Assembly: GCA_964580105.1 (NCBI GenBank)
Contig: CAZOJJ010000009.1
Span: 19,303 to 83,302 of the forward strand
Length of the DNA: 64,000 nt
Source of the DNA: CAZOJJ01 sp964580105
GTDB taxonomy: Bacteria > Bacteroidota > Rhodothermia > Rhodothermales > Rubricoccaceae
Direction: 5' to 3'
The position numbers and the translations under genes are program-made. Below are positions 1 through 7,877 of the stretch, piece by piece. Position 1 is the first letter of the stretch. Each line of letters starts with the position of its first letter. The notes under the pieces are model-generated. The model was not told the DNA's origin. It ran no database searches and saw only the letters and a list, made by a program, of their open reading frames with translations.

Positions 1-1
1 C

Positions 2-151
2 CCGCCCGGGCGGCACATCGTGCGGATGGAGTTCGCCCCCGCAAGCCACCGCAACGGCATCCTCATCGCGTGGATGGCGACGCTGCTCGTGTACCTCGGG
101 GCGGTCGCCCTGGGTGGCCTGCTCTGGTACCGGAGAGGGCACCCGCATTGA
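2..151 (+). CDS. C-terminal end of a membrane protein (possibly YfhO-like), 5' end outside window
   Basis: The frame is open from base 2 and stops with TGA at 149-151, giving 49 residues. It contains a beta-strand-like stretch (RHIVRMEFAPASHRNG), a hydrophobic segment of about 20 residues (ILIAWMATLLVYLGAVALGG) and a short basic tail (WYRRGHPH). Extracytoplasmic beta-domain, last membrane helix, then a cytoplasmic basic tail is how YfhO-type membrane glycosyltransferase-like proteins end, and the next genes are glycosyltransferases. The family call is an inference from a short tail; the reading frame itself is convincing. Confidence 0.5.
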   Translation, partial: PPGRHIVRMEFAPASHRNGILIAWMATLLVYLGAVALGGLLWYRRGHPH

Positions 152-278
152 CGCCGACCTCGCTCGATGGCTGCTGGCGGGTGCCCGTTACGCCGGGGAC
201 GGACATCGTTTGAGTCCGCGCAGGCGCACGGGAGACGGCCCGCCTGGTGACGATACGCCGCGAGCCGGCGCGGCGGGC

Positions 279-286
279 TATTTTGC
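279..286 (+). promoter_or_regulatory. candidate -7 box (TATTTTGC)
   Basis: TATTTTGC resembles the Bacteroidota -7 element TAnnTTTG and lies 47 bases upstream of the GTG chosen for the first glycosyltransferase gene. Confidence 0.35.
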
Positions 287-333
287 CGGGCGCGGCTCCA
301 TCCGGGGCCGCGCTCGCTTTTTCGCCCTGCGCT

Positions 334-1641
334 GTGAACCGCGTCCTCGTCGTCTCCTACTACTTCCCGCCCTCCGGCGGGCCGGGCGTGCAGCGCGTCC
401 TCAAGTTCGTCAAGTACCTCCGGGGCTACGGCTACGAGCCCGAGGTGCTCACCGTCGCCGACGGGGCGTACCCGGAGCTCGACCTCGCCCTCCTCGGCGA
501 CGTGCCCGAGGCCGTCCGGGTGCACCGGACGAAGGCGCTCGATCCCTTCGGCGCCTACGCCGCGCTGACGGGCCGCACGCGGAAGGAGGCCGTCACCGTG
601 GGCTCGGTGCAGGGCGGCGGGCGCCTGGCCGGCCTCGCGCGGTGGGTGCGCGCCAACGTGTTCCTGCCGGACGCCCGTGTCGGGTGGGTGCCCTACGCCG
701 CCCGCGAGGCCGCACGGCTCCACGCCGCCGCGCCGTACGACGTGGTCCTCACGTCCGGCCCGCCGCACTCGGCCCACCTCGTCGGCCGGGCGCTGCGCCG
801 GAAGACCGGCGTGCCCTGGGTGGCCGACCTCCGCGACCCCTGGACCGGCATCAACTTCTACGACGAGCTGCCGATGGGCCGCCTCGCCCGGCGGATGGAC
901 CGGGGCCTGGAGCGGTCGGTGCTCCGCGAGGCGACGCGGCTCGTGACGGTGAGCCCATCGTGGAAGCGGCTGCTGGTGGAGCAGGGAGAACGTTCGCCGG
1001 ACGAGGTCGCCGTCGTCCACAACGGGTTCGACGCGGAGGACTTCGCGGCCGAGGCACCCGCCGTACAGACGGAGGCATTCACACTCACGCACGTCGGCAG
1101 CCTGTACGACTCCCGCAACCCCGAGGCGCTGTGGGCGGCGATCCGCCGGCTCCGCGACCAGGGCGGACTGGCGCGGTTTCGGGTCCGGCTGATCGGGCGC
1201 GTCGGGGAGGCGACCACCGCGTCCATCGCCCGCGAAGGACTGGAGGGCCTCGTGACCGCCGAGCCCTACGCGCCGCACGACGAGGCCGTGGCCGCCATGC
1301 GGGCGGCGACGATGCTCCTGCTGACCATCGAGCCCTTCGCCGCCGAGGCGGGGATGATCACCGGGAAGCTCTACGAGTACCTCGCCGCCGGCCGCCCCGT
1401 CCTCGGCCTCGGGCCTGCAACGGGCGATGCCGCCCGCCTGTTGGCGGAGACGCGCGGCGGCCGAATGCTGGCGCGGGACGATGCCGACGGACTGGTGGAA
1501 GCCCTGGCCCGCGCCTATGCCGACTGGGAGGCGGGCCGGATGCCTGCCGGAGCGGTGCCCGAGGCCATCGCTGCCTACAGCCGGGAGGCCCAGACGGGCC
1601 GGCTGAGCGAGGTCCTCGACGCAGCCCGCCGCGCGGCCTGA
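334..1641 (+). CDS. GT4-family glycosyltransferase
   Basis: This 435-residue protein looks like a cytoplasmic retaining GT-B glycosyltransferase that would move a sugar from a nucleotide donor during surface-polysaccharide assembly. The N-terminus has the usual Rossmann start (VLVVSYYFPPSGGPGVQR), the middle has LVTVSPSWK and VVHNGFD, and the C-terminal donor-binding half has GKLYEYLAAGRPVLGLGP, typical of family 4. I chose GTG at 334 because conserved sequence begins immediately after it; the frame stays open to 247, but those residues look unlike protein. It heads a run of like-oriented genes (methyltransferase, second GT4, flippase). The sugar specificity cannot be read from the sequence. 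Confidence 0.85.
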   Translation: MNRVLVVSYYFPPSGGPGVQRVLKFVKYLRGYGYEPEVLTVADGAYPELDLALLGDVPEAVRVHRTKALDPFGAYAALTGRTRKEAVTVGSVQGGGRLAGLARWVRANVFLPDARVGWVPYAAREAARLHAAAPYDVVLTSGPPHSAHLVGRALRRKTGVPWVADLRDPWTGINFYDELPMGRLARRMDRGLERSVLREATRLVTVSPSWKRLLVEQGERSPDEVAVVHNGFDAEDFAAEAPAVQTEAFTLTHVGSLYDSRNPEALWAAIRRLRDQGGLARFRVRLIGRVGEATTASIAREGLEGLVTAEPYAPHDEAVAAMRAATMLLLTIEPFAAEAGMITGKLYEYLAAGRPVLGLGPATGDAARLLAETRGGRMLARDDADGLVEALARAYADWEAGRMPAGAVPEAIAAYSREAQTGRLSEVLDAARRAA

Positions 1642-1687
1642 TGCGGATTGCACCGGATTTCTACGCCGATCCCACCCCGCGGACGCC

Positions 1688-1695
1688 TACCTTGC
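1688..1695 (+). promoter_or_regulatory. candidate -7 box (TACCTTGC)
   Basis: TACCTTGC ends 22 bases before the methyltransferase ATG and matches the recurring TAnnTTnn box of this window. Confidence 0.4.
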
Positions 1696-1717
1696 CCGCC
1701 GCCGCATTCGCCACCCC

Positions 1718-2275
1718 ATGACCGACCTGCAGACGGGCTCCCACCTGCCCCGGCCCGACGACGCCGTCACGGCCGACCGCTTCGCCCGGACGCTGGCCTT
1801 CGTCGAGGCCGCGCTGCCCGCTCCGGCCCGGCTGCTCGACCTCGGGCCGCCCAACCCGCTCGCCGCCCGGTTCGCCGCGCGCGGCTACGCGGTCTCGAAC
1901 ACGGAGGGCGACCTCGACGTTGCCCCCCACCAGGCGGCCGAGGCGGAGGTGGACGCCGTGACGGCCTTCGAGGTGTTGGAGCACCTGGTGGCCCCGTTCA
2001 ACGTGCTCCGCGCCATCCGGGCGCCGCGCCTCTTCGCCAGCGTGCCGCTGCGGCTGTGGTTCGCGCCGGCCTACCGCAACCCGCACGACGCCTGGGACCG
2101 CCACTTCCACGAGTTCGAGCCGTGGCAGTTCGACTGGCTGCTGGAGAAGGCGGGCTGGCGGATCGTCCGGCGCGAGCGCTGGATCCCGAAGCCGGCCGGC
2201 CTTCCGCTTGGCGTCCGCCCGCTCCTCCGGCGCGTCACGCCCCGCTGGTACGTCGTCGAAGCCGTCCGGCCCTAG
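1718..2275 (+). CDS. class I SAM-dependent methyltransferase-like protein
   Basis: The 185-residue product has a short Rossmann methyltransferase core: LLDLGPPNPLAARFAARGY as motif I, then AVTAFEVLEHLVAPFNVLR, the EVLEH motif seen in UbiE/methyltransferase-11 relatives. The C-terminal part (HFHEFEPWQFDWLLEKAGW) matches the substrate-side helices of methyltransferases found in polysaccharide clusters. It sits between two GT4 glycosyltransferase genes on the same strand, so a role in modifying a glycan or lipid carrier is likely. Motif I is atypical (GPPNP rather than GxGxG), so cofactor binding may be altered. The substrate is unknown. Confidence 0.7.
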   Translation: MTDLQTGSHLPRPDDAVTADRFARTLAFVEAALPAPARLLDLGPPNPLAARFAARGYAVSNTEGDLDVAPHQAAEAEVDAVTAFEVLEHLVAPFNVLRAIRAPRLFASVPLRLWFAPAYRNPHDAWDRHFHEFEPWQFDWLLEKAGWRIVRRERWIPKPAGLPLGVRPLLRRVTPRWYVVEAVRP

Positions 2276-2284
2276 CCTGCGCCC

Positions 2285-3487
2285 ATGCACGTCTTGATGG
2301 TCATGGATCACCCGTTTCCTCCCGACCTCCGGGTGGAGAACGAGATCCAGTCGCTCGGGCGGGCGGGGATCGAGGTGACGATGCTCGCCATTGCCCCGGA
2401 CGAGCGGTCGGCCGAAAGCGAGCACCTCGGCGCGCGGATCGTCCGGGATCGGCTCCCGGCCCAGGTGCGCAATAAGATGCGCGGCTTCGCCGGGACGCTT
2501 CCGCTGATGGATCAGTATGTGGCGCGACGTGCCCGAGCGCTCTACGCCGAGCGCCCGTTCGACGCCATCCACGCGCACGACCTCTACCTCGTCGGCGGAG
2601 CCCTCCGCGCCGGCCGGCGGCTGGGCGTGCCTGTCGTGGCGGACCTCCACGAGAACTGGGTCGAGGCGCTGAAGCACTACGCCTGGAGTACGCGCTTTCC
2701 GGGGCGCCTCGTCGTCAACATCCCGCGCTGGGAGCGGGTGGAGCGCCGCTGGGTGAACGAGGCCGACCGCCTCGTCGTCGTGATCGAGGAAGCCGCCGCC
2801 CGCTACGAGGTGATGGGTGTCGATCCCGAGCACATCGCCGTCGTGCCCAACTACGTCCGCCTCGAGTCGTTCGAAGGGTACCCGCTGGACGAAGTGCTGA
2901 TCGAACGCCTGCGCTCGCCGTTCACCCTCGTCTACACCGGCGTAATCGACGTGCATCGCGGGCTGGACTCGGTGCTCCGCGCCTTTCCCCAGGTGCGCGC
3001 CGCGGTGCCCGGTGCCCGGCTGGTCATCGCCGGGGACGGGCGCATCCGGCCCGAACTGGAGGCGCTGGCCGCCGACCTCGGCATTCGGGACGCCGTGCTG
3101 TTCGAGGGGTGGCAGCCCCAGGAGCGCATCCGTTCCTACACCGCCGCCGCCGACGTCTGCCTCATCCCCCACCTCCGCACCGCCCACACCGATGCCACCA
3201 TCCCTCACAAGCTCTTCCACGCCATGGTGAGCGAGCGTGTGGTTGCCGTGAGCGATTGTCGCCCGCTCCGGCGGATCGTCGAGGCCGAAGGAGCAGGCGT
3301 AGTGTTCGAGGCCGGAAACCCGCAGGCCATCGCCGAGGCCCTGATCGGCCTGGCCCGCCGGCCGGAGGAACGCCGACGGATGGGCGAGCGCGGGCGTGCC
3401 GCCGTCCTGGTGCGGTACCACTGGGAGGCCGGGGCCGAGCGGCTCGTCCAGATGTATCGGGATCTGGCCCCGTCCTCCTTCGCGTGA
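2285..3487 (+). CDS. GT4-family glycosyltransferase
   Basis: This is a 400-residue GT-B glycosyltransferase. The N-terminal domain starts HVLMVMDHPFPPDLRVENE, a common opening in this family, and the acceptor side has HAHDLYLVGGALRAGRRLG. The donor domain has LVYTGVIDVHRGLDSVLRA, LVIAGDGRIRPELEALA, then CLIPHLRT and IPHKLFHAMVSERVVAVSD. The ATG at 2285 follows the previous stop by only nine bases, and TAGCCTGC ends four bases before it. The stop codon overlaps the GTG start of the flippase by four bases, so the two are probably translationally coupled. It presumably adds one sugar to the same polymer as its neighbours. Confidence 0.88.
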   Translation: MHVLMVMDHPFPPDLRVENEIQSLGRAGIEVTMLAIAPDERSAESEHLGARIVRDRLPAQVRNKMRGFAGTLPLMDQYVARRARALYAERPFDAIHAHDLYLVGGALRAGRRLGVPVVADLHENWVEALKHYAWSTRFPGRLVVNIPRWERVERRWVNEADRLVVVIEEAAARYEVMGVDPEHIAVVPNYVRLESFEGYPLDEVLIERLRSPFTLVYTGVIDVHRGLDSVLRAFPQVRAAVPGARLVIAGDGRIRPELEALAADLGIRDAVLFEGWQPQERIRSYTAAADVCLIPHLRTAHTDATIPHKLFHAMVSERVVAVSDCRPLRRIVEAEGAGVVFEAGNPQAIAEALIGLARRPEERRRMGERGRAAVLVRYHWEAGAERLVQMYRDLAPSSFA

Positions 3488-5040
3488 GCACGCCTTCCGA
3501 TAGTCCTCACGCGGCCTCGTCCACGCTGGCACGCCTGCTCCGGCACGGCGGCCTCTACACGCTGAGCAACCTCGGCGTCAAGGTGGCGGGGCTGCTGCTG
3601 CTGGGGCTTTACCTCAACCCCGCCTTCCTCGACCAGGCCGACTACGGCCGGTTCCAGCTCCTCGAAGCCGTCGGCCAGCTGCTCGTGCTCGTAGGCGGGT
3701 TCGGCCTCGCGGCGGGGATGCTCAAGTTCCTCCACGACGCCCGCTACGCCGCCGACCGCGACGCGCTCCCGCTGACGACGCTCGTCGGCACCCTCGTCTG
3801 CGCGCTGGGGGTGGCCGTCTTGCTGGTGCTCTTCGAGCGGCCTCTCGCCGCCTTCCTGGTGGACGACCCGGCGGCCGTCTGGCCCGTTCGCCTCACGGCG
3901 GCATACGTGGTGCTCAAGCTGGTCGGCGCCGTGCCGTACACGCTGCTGCGGGCGCAGGAGCGGGCCGGGTGGTTCGCCCTCGCCGCCCTCGCCGAGGCGG
4001 GCCTCCTCGTGGCAGCCGTGGCCTACTCCCTGGCCGTGCTGCACGGGGGGCTCGTCGGCGTGATGGCGGGTTTCGTGGCGTCGGCCGGCGGCAGCACGCT
4101 GCTGCTGACGGCGGCGATGCTGGCCCGCACGCGGCCCCGGCTGGACCTCCGGCTGCTCCGCCCGCTCTTCGCCTTCGGCGCGCCGCTCGCGATGGCGGGG
4201 CTCGCCTCCCTCGCCCTCAACGCGGGCGACCGTTTCGTGCTCAAGGCCTTCACCGACGCCGACACCGTCGGCATCTACGGCCTCGCGGCGAAGTACGGCG
4301 GCCTCATAAACATGGTGTTCGTGCAGAGCTTCAACCTCGCCTTCTCGGTGATCGGGCTGAAGGCGCTGGCCGAGGGCGGGGACGGGGCCGACGTCCACCG
4401 CCGGACGTTCCGGCACTTCGCCGTGCTCACCGGCTGGGGCGTCCTCGGCGTCTCCCTTCTTGCGCGCGACGTCACGGCGGCCATCTCGCCGAACCCGGCC
4501 TTCCTCGACGCCGAGCCGCTCGTGCTCCCCATCGCGCTCGGCTTCATGGCCTACGGGCTCTACTTCCTCGCGATGAACGTGCTCTACGCAGGCGGGCGGA
4601 CGCGGGCCATCGCGGGGGGCGTGGCGGCGGCAGCCCTCGCCAACCTCGCCCTCAACGTCGTCGCGATCCCGTGGTTGGGGGCGATGGGCGCGGCGCTCAC
4701 CTCGCTCCTGGCCTACGCCGCGCTCGCGGCGCTCACGCTGCGGCGGGCGCACCGGATGGCGCCGGTGGCGTACCGCTGGGACGCCCTCGCGTCGGCGCTG
4801 CTGCTCGTGCTGGGGCTCTGGGCCGCCGCCCAGGTGTCGGCCGACTGGGATGCGCTGCCCCGGCTGGCGTACCGGCTCGGGCTGCTCGTGCTCTACCCCG
4901 TCGGCGTCGGCCTGGCCGGGCTCTACGCGCGCGAGGAAGTGGCGACGATGCTCACCGGGGTGCGGCGCTGGCTCGGCCGGGAGCAGGCCGTGGCGGCGCC
5001 GGGAGCACGGCCGGAGCGGGGCGAAGACGGCCCGCGTTGA
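3484..5040 (+). CDS. polysaccharide flippase (Wzx/MATE-like, MOP superfamily)
   Basis: The 518-residue protein is strongly hydrophobic with about twelve to fourteen predicted membrane helices and the N-terminal signature of lipid-linked oligosaccharide flippases (GGLYTLSNLGVKVAGLLLLG, then DQADYGRFQLLEAVGQLLVL). A paired-repeat architecture is visible: LALNAGDRFVLKAFTDADTVGIY begins the second half. It would move undecaprenyl-linked oligosaccharide across the inner membrane. The GTG start at 3484 overlaps the upstream glycosyltransferase stop (GTGA), which is why I chose it over longer open frame upstream. The C-terminal tail is charged and probably cytoplasmic. Confidence 0.85.
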   Translation: MSTPSDSPHAASSTLARLLRHGGLYTLSNLGVKVAGLLLLGLYLNPAFLDQADYGRFQLLEAVGQLLVLVGGFGLAAGMLKFLHDARYAADRDALPLTTLVGTLVCALGVAVLLVLFERPLAAFLVDDPAAVWPVRLTAAYVVLKLVGAVPYTLLRAQERAGWFALAALAEAGLLVAAVAYSLAVLHGGLVGVMAGFVASAGGSTLLLTAAMLARTRPRLDLRLLRPLFAFGAPLAMAGLASLALNAGDRFVLKAFTDADTVGIYGLAAKYGGLINMVFVQSFNLAFSVIGLKALAEGGDGADVHRRTFRHFAVLTGWGVLGVSLLARDVTAAISPNPAFLDAEPLVLPIALGFMAYGLYFLAMNVLYAGGRTRAIAGGVAAAALANLALNVVAIPWLGAMGAALTSLLAYAALAALTLRRAHRMAPVAYRWDALASALLLVLGLWAAAQVSADWDALPRLAYRLGLLVLYPVGVGLAGLYAREEVATMLTGVRRWLGREQAVAAPGARPERGEDGPR

Positions 5041-5060
5041 CTCCCGATCCGGCCGCCGGG

Positions 5061-5068
5061 TATATTGC
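5061..5068 (+). promoter_or_regulatory. candidate -7 box (TATATTGC) for the microcompartment genes
   Basis: TATATTGC lies just after the flippase stop and ends 40 bases before the ATG of the first BMC gene. It suggests that the shell genes have their own promoter and are not only read through from the polysaccharide genes. Confidence 0.55.
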
Positions 5069-5108
5069 CCGACCCCGTTTCGTTCTCCTCCTTCGACACC
5101 TTCCTTTC

Positions 5109-5405
5109 ATGGCCTCCTCGGACTACGGAATCGCCCTCGGCATGGTCGAAACGCGCGGCCTCGTCGGCGCCATCGAGGCGGCCGACGCCATGGTCAAAGC
5201 CGCCCGCGTCACCCTCATCGGCAAGGAGAAGATCGGTGGCGGCTACGTCACCGTCATGGTCCGGGGCGACGTCGGCGCCGTCAAGGCGGCGACGGACGCC
5301 GGGGCGGCGGCGGCCGAGCGCGTGGGCGAGCTCGTCTCGGTCCACGTCATCCCGCGCCCCCACGCCGACGTCGAGGCGATCCTCCCGGAAGGCTCCGTGG
5401 ACTAA
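5109..5405 (+). CDS. BMC-H bacterial microcompartment shell protein (PduA/CcmK-like)
   Basis: The 98-residue product is a single BMC domain of canonical length and is strikingly PduA-like: ALGMVETRGLVGAIEAADAM at residues 9-28, VRGDVGAVKAATDAGAAAAE at 51-70 and VHVIPRPHADVEAILP at 78-93. Proteins of this family form hexamers that tile the shell of metabolic microcompartments, with small-molecule pores at the six-fold axis. The pore loop here reads KIGGG (residues 41-45) where PduA has KIGSG, so the pore-lining serine is a glycine. A second BMC gene follows after 37 bases. No aldehyde dehydrogenase, diol dehydratase, carboxysome or other signature cargo enzyme lies in the window, so the compartment type is unknown. 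Confidence 0.95.
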   Translation: MASSDYGIALGMVETRGLVGAIEAADAMVKAARVTLIGKEKIGGGYVTVMVRGDVGAVKAATDAGAAAAERVGELVSVHVIPRPHADVEAILPEGSVD

Positions 5406-5442
5406 ACGCGCCGCCCGCTTCCCGGGCCGGCGGCATCCCGCT

Positions 5443-5907
5443 ATGGCGCCCTTCGCACCGCGCGACGGCGAGGCCCTCGGCCTCCTCGAAACCCTCGGCC
5501 TCGTGGCGGCCATCGAGGGGGCCGACGCCATGCTCAAGGCGGCCGACGTCCGCCTCGTGACGCAGGAGCGCACGGTGCCGGGGCTGATCACCTGCACCGT
5601 CGCCGGGGAGACGGCGGCGGTCCGTGCGGCCGTCGAGGCGGGGCGGGCGGCGGCCGAGCGCGTCGGGCGCGTCGTCTCCGCCCACGTCATCCCGCGCCCG
5701 GCCGACGACGTGTGGGGCGTGCTCGGGAAGGACGCCGCGCGCGCCCTCACAGACGAGGGCGCGTCGGCCGACGACTACGCGGCCCGGACGGTGCCGGAGC
5801 TGCGCGGTCTCGCCCGCGAGCGCGCCACGGAGGCCTTCAGCGGCCGGGCCATCGCGCGCGCGTCGAAGGAGCAGCTGCTTCGCTTCCTCCGCACCGGCCG
5901 GGCGTGA
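5443..5907 (+). CDS. BMC-domain shell protein with C-terminal extension and altered pore loop
   Basis: This 154-residue protein starts with a BMC domain (LGLLETLGLVAAIEGADAML at 12-31; AERVGRVVSAHVIPRPADDV at 71-90). The pore loop is ERTVPGL instead of the KIGSG type, lacking the usual glycine-serine-glycine, so its pore should differ from the neighbouring shell protein. Residues 92-154 form an extension ending in a small helical module (YAARTVPELRGLARERATE, FSGRAIARASKEQLLRFLR). This resembles SAP/Rho-N-like helix-extended-loop-helix modules; EutK is a known precedent for a BMC domain with a C-terminal nucleic-acid-binding-like domain. It is followed after one base by the YbbR-domain gene, so the two are probably co-translated. 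Confidence 0.88.
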   Translation: MAPFAPRDGEALGLLETLGLVAAIEGADAMLKAADVRLVTQERTVPGLITCTVAGETAAVRAAVEAGRAAAERVGRVVSAHVIPRPADDVWGVLGKDAARALTDEGASADDYAARTVPELRGLARERATEAFSGRAIARASKEQLLRFLRTGRA

Positions 5908-5908
5908 C

Positions 5909-6904
5909 ATGAAGCCGGACCCGTTCGAGCGCTTCCGCGACCTGTTCCCCCGGAGGGTGCGGGAGGACGGGGTGAGCGAGGAGGCGCGCGCGCGCGTGGT
6001 CCCGATCCTGGTCTCCCTGCTCGTCGCGTTCGTGCTGTGGTTCACGGTGAGCATGCGCGAGACGTACACGATCTCGGTGGACAGCCCCGTGCGGGTGCTC
6101 ACGCTGCCGGAGGGGCAGGCCCTCCGTACGCCGCCGCCGCCCACGGTGCGCGTGCAGTACCAGGGCGTAGGGTGGGACCTGTTCAGCCTCAGCCGCCGCC
6201 CGCCCGAGATCCCCATCTTCGCCGACGGCCCCGAGGTGAACCTGCTCGGCGCGGCGGCCGAATCGGCCCAGCTCCCGGTGGGCGTGAGCGTGCAGAGCGT
6301 GCAGCCGCAGACGATCCGGCTCAACCTGGACCCCGCCATCACGCGTCGCTTCCCCATCCGCCTCGCGGGCGAGATCGCGTTCGAGCCGGGGTACGCCCTG
6401 CTCTATCCGCCCCGGCTGAACCCGGACACCGTCGAGGTGCGCGGGGCGCGCTCGGTGCTCCAGGGGATCGAGGCGTGGCCGACCCGCGCGCTGGACATCG
6501 AGAGGCTCAGCCGCCCCATCACGGCCGTCGTCCCCCTCAGCGACACCCTGCGCGGGCTCGTCGGGCTCTCGACGGAGCGCACGCAGGTCATCCTCGACGT
6601 GGCGCAGTTCACCGAGGGCGAGCGCATGCTCGACGTCCGCGTGGAGGGCGTGCCGCCGGGCGTCTCGTCCGTCCGCCTGATCCCGAGCCGGGTGCGGGCC
6701 ACCTACCTCGTCCCCATCGAGGGGCCGCACTACGAGGAGGCCGAGGAGTCGCGCGAGTTCTACGCCGTCGTGGACTACGCCGACATCCTGCGGGACACGA
6801 CGGCGGGGGCGGTCCCGGTGACGCCGCACATCCCGGACGGGCTGCTCGTCCAGGAGGTCCGCCTGGAGCCCCGCCGGCTGGAGTACTACACGGTCCGGGA
6901 ATGA
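5909..6904 (+). CDS. YbbR-domain membrane-anchored protein
   Basis: The 331-residue protein has a short cytoplasmic N-terminus, one membrane helix at about residues 31-47 (VPILVSLLVAFVLWFTVS) and an extracytoplasmic remainder of beta-rich YbbR-type repeats (FEPGYALLYPPRLNPDTVEVRG and similar strands). YbbR proteins include CdaR, which regulates the c-di-AMP synthase CdaA in Firmicutes, but no cdaA is visible here. The ATG lies one base after the stop of the second BMC gene, implying coupling to the shell-protein genes, an association I do not recognise from described microcompartment loci. Its function here is unknown. Confidence 0.78.
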   Translation: MKPDPFERFRDLFPRRVREDGVSEEARARVVPILVSLLVAFVLWFTVSMRETYTISVDSPVRVLTLPEGQALRTPPPPTVRVQYQGVGWDLFSLSRRPPEIPIFADGPEVNLLGAAAESAQLPVGVSVQSVQPQTIRLNLDPAITRRFPIRLAGEIAFEPGYALLYPPRLNPDTVEVRGARSVLQGIEAWPTRALDIERLSRPITAVVPLSDTLRGLVGLSTERTQVILDVAQFTEGERMLDVRVEGVPPGVSSVRLIPSRVRATYLVPIEGPHYEEAEESREFYAVVDYADILRDTTAGAVPVTPHIPDGLLVQEVRLEPRRLEYYTVRE

Positions 6905-6967
6905 TGGAGTGACTGGTGATTGAGTGAATCAGTCCATCGGCCCCGCACCCGTTCGCTCCATGCCCCG

Positions 6968-7858
6968 ATGATCTGGCTCGCCCTCGCCGTCTCGTGCAGC
7001 CTCGCCATCGGCATGATCTTCAAGCACGGCGAGCGGCGCGGGCTGGACCGCGCGGCCCTGCTGACGGTCAACTACGCCGTCGGGTTCGTCGTGGCGGGCC
7101 TGCTGCTCGGGCGTGAGGGCGGGGCCCGTGGGATCACGCTCGATGGCGGTTTGCTCGCCCTCGGCCTCGTCCAGGGAGCGCTGTTCATCGCGGGGTTCTA
7201 CGTGTTCGCCCTCGCCATCCGCGAGGTGGGCATGGGCCTGGCGACGGGCGTCATGCGCCTCTCCGTGGCGCTCCCGTTCTTCGCGTCGTGGCTCGTCTGG
7301 GGCGACCCGGTCGGCCTCGGGCAACTCGCCGGCCTGGCGCTGGCGGGCGCGGCGTTCTTCCTCATCGCCCGCCCGGCCGCCGGTCCCGGGCCGCCCGATC
7401 CCGGCTCCTCCGCGGGCCGGTCCGGGCGGGGTCACCCCGTCCTCGTGCTGGTTCTGCTCTTCGTCGCCGGTGGGCTGGTGGACGTGGTGATGAAGGCGTT
7501 CGGCGAGGTCTACGCCGCCGGGCACAGCCGGGCGCTGTTCCTCCTCTTCGTGTTCGGCGTGGCCTTCCTGCTCGGCGTCGCGGTGGTCGTCGCTGCGGGC
7601 GTGCGGACGGGCCGCTGGCCGCGCCGCGCGGCGTACGGCTGGGGCCTTGCGCTGGGCCTCGCCAACTACGGCTCGGCCGACTTCATCCTGCGGGCCGTGG
7701 CGGCGCTGGAGGGGCCGTTCGTCTTCCCGGCCAACAGCATCGCCATCGTGATGGGCGCGGCGCTGCTCGGCGTGGCCGTCTGGCGCGAGCGGCTGACGCG
7801 GGCCAACCTCGTCGGCCTCGGGTGCGCGGCGGTGGCGCTGGCGCTGCTCGCCGCCTGA
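6968..7858 (+). CDS. EamA/DMT-superfamily transporter
   Basis: The 296-residue polytopic protein has about ten membrane helices arranged as two repeats, typical of the drug/metabolite transporter superfamily. It starts MIWLALAVSCSLAIGMIFK; the second half begins after a soluble proline-rich linker (residues about 140-160) with LVLVLLFVAGGLVDVVMKAF, and it ends with an EamA-like tail (ANSIAIVMGAALLGVAVWRERL). I chose ATG 6968 because the hydrophobic segment starts there; a TTG at 6920 would add sixteen polar residues. The substrate is not predictable. Confidence 0.75.
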   Translation: MIWLALAVSCSLAIGMIFKHGERRGLDRAALLTVNYAVGFVVAGLLLGREGGARGITLDGGLLALGLVQGALFIAGFYVFALAIREVGMGLATGVMRLSVALPFFASWLVWGDPVGLGQLAGLALAGAAFFLIARPAAGPGPPDPGSSAGRSGRGHPVLVLVLLFVAGGLVDVVMKAFGEVYAAGHSRALFLLFVFGVAFLLGVAVVVAAGVRTGRWPRRAAYGWGLALGLANYGSADFILRAVAALEGPFVFPANSIAIVMGAALLGVAVWRERLTRANLVGLGCAAVALALLAA

Positions 7859-7866
7859 GGCGGCCG

Positions 7867-7874
7867 TAGCTTGC
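7867..7874 (+). promoter_or_regulatory. -7 box (TAGCTTGC) ending three bases before the ATG
   Basis: TAGCTTGC ends at 7874 and the ATG begins at 7878. With a -7 element here, transcription would start at or next to the start codon, giving a leaderless mRNA. Confidence 0.5.
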
Positions 7875-7877
7875 GGC

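Noticed and set aside
3524..3540. Second sigma-54-like match (TGGCACGCCTGCTC)
   Set aside because: It lies inside the flippase coding sequence and lacks the TTGC half at proper spacing.
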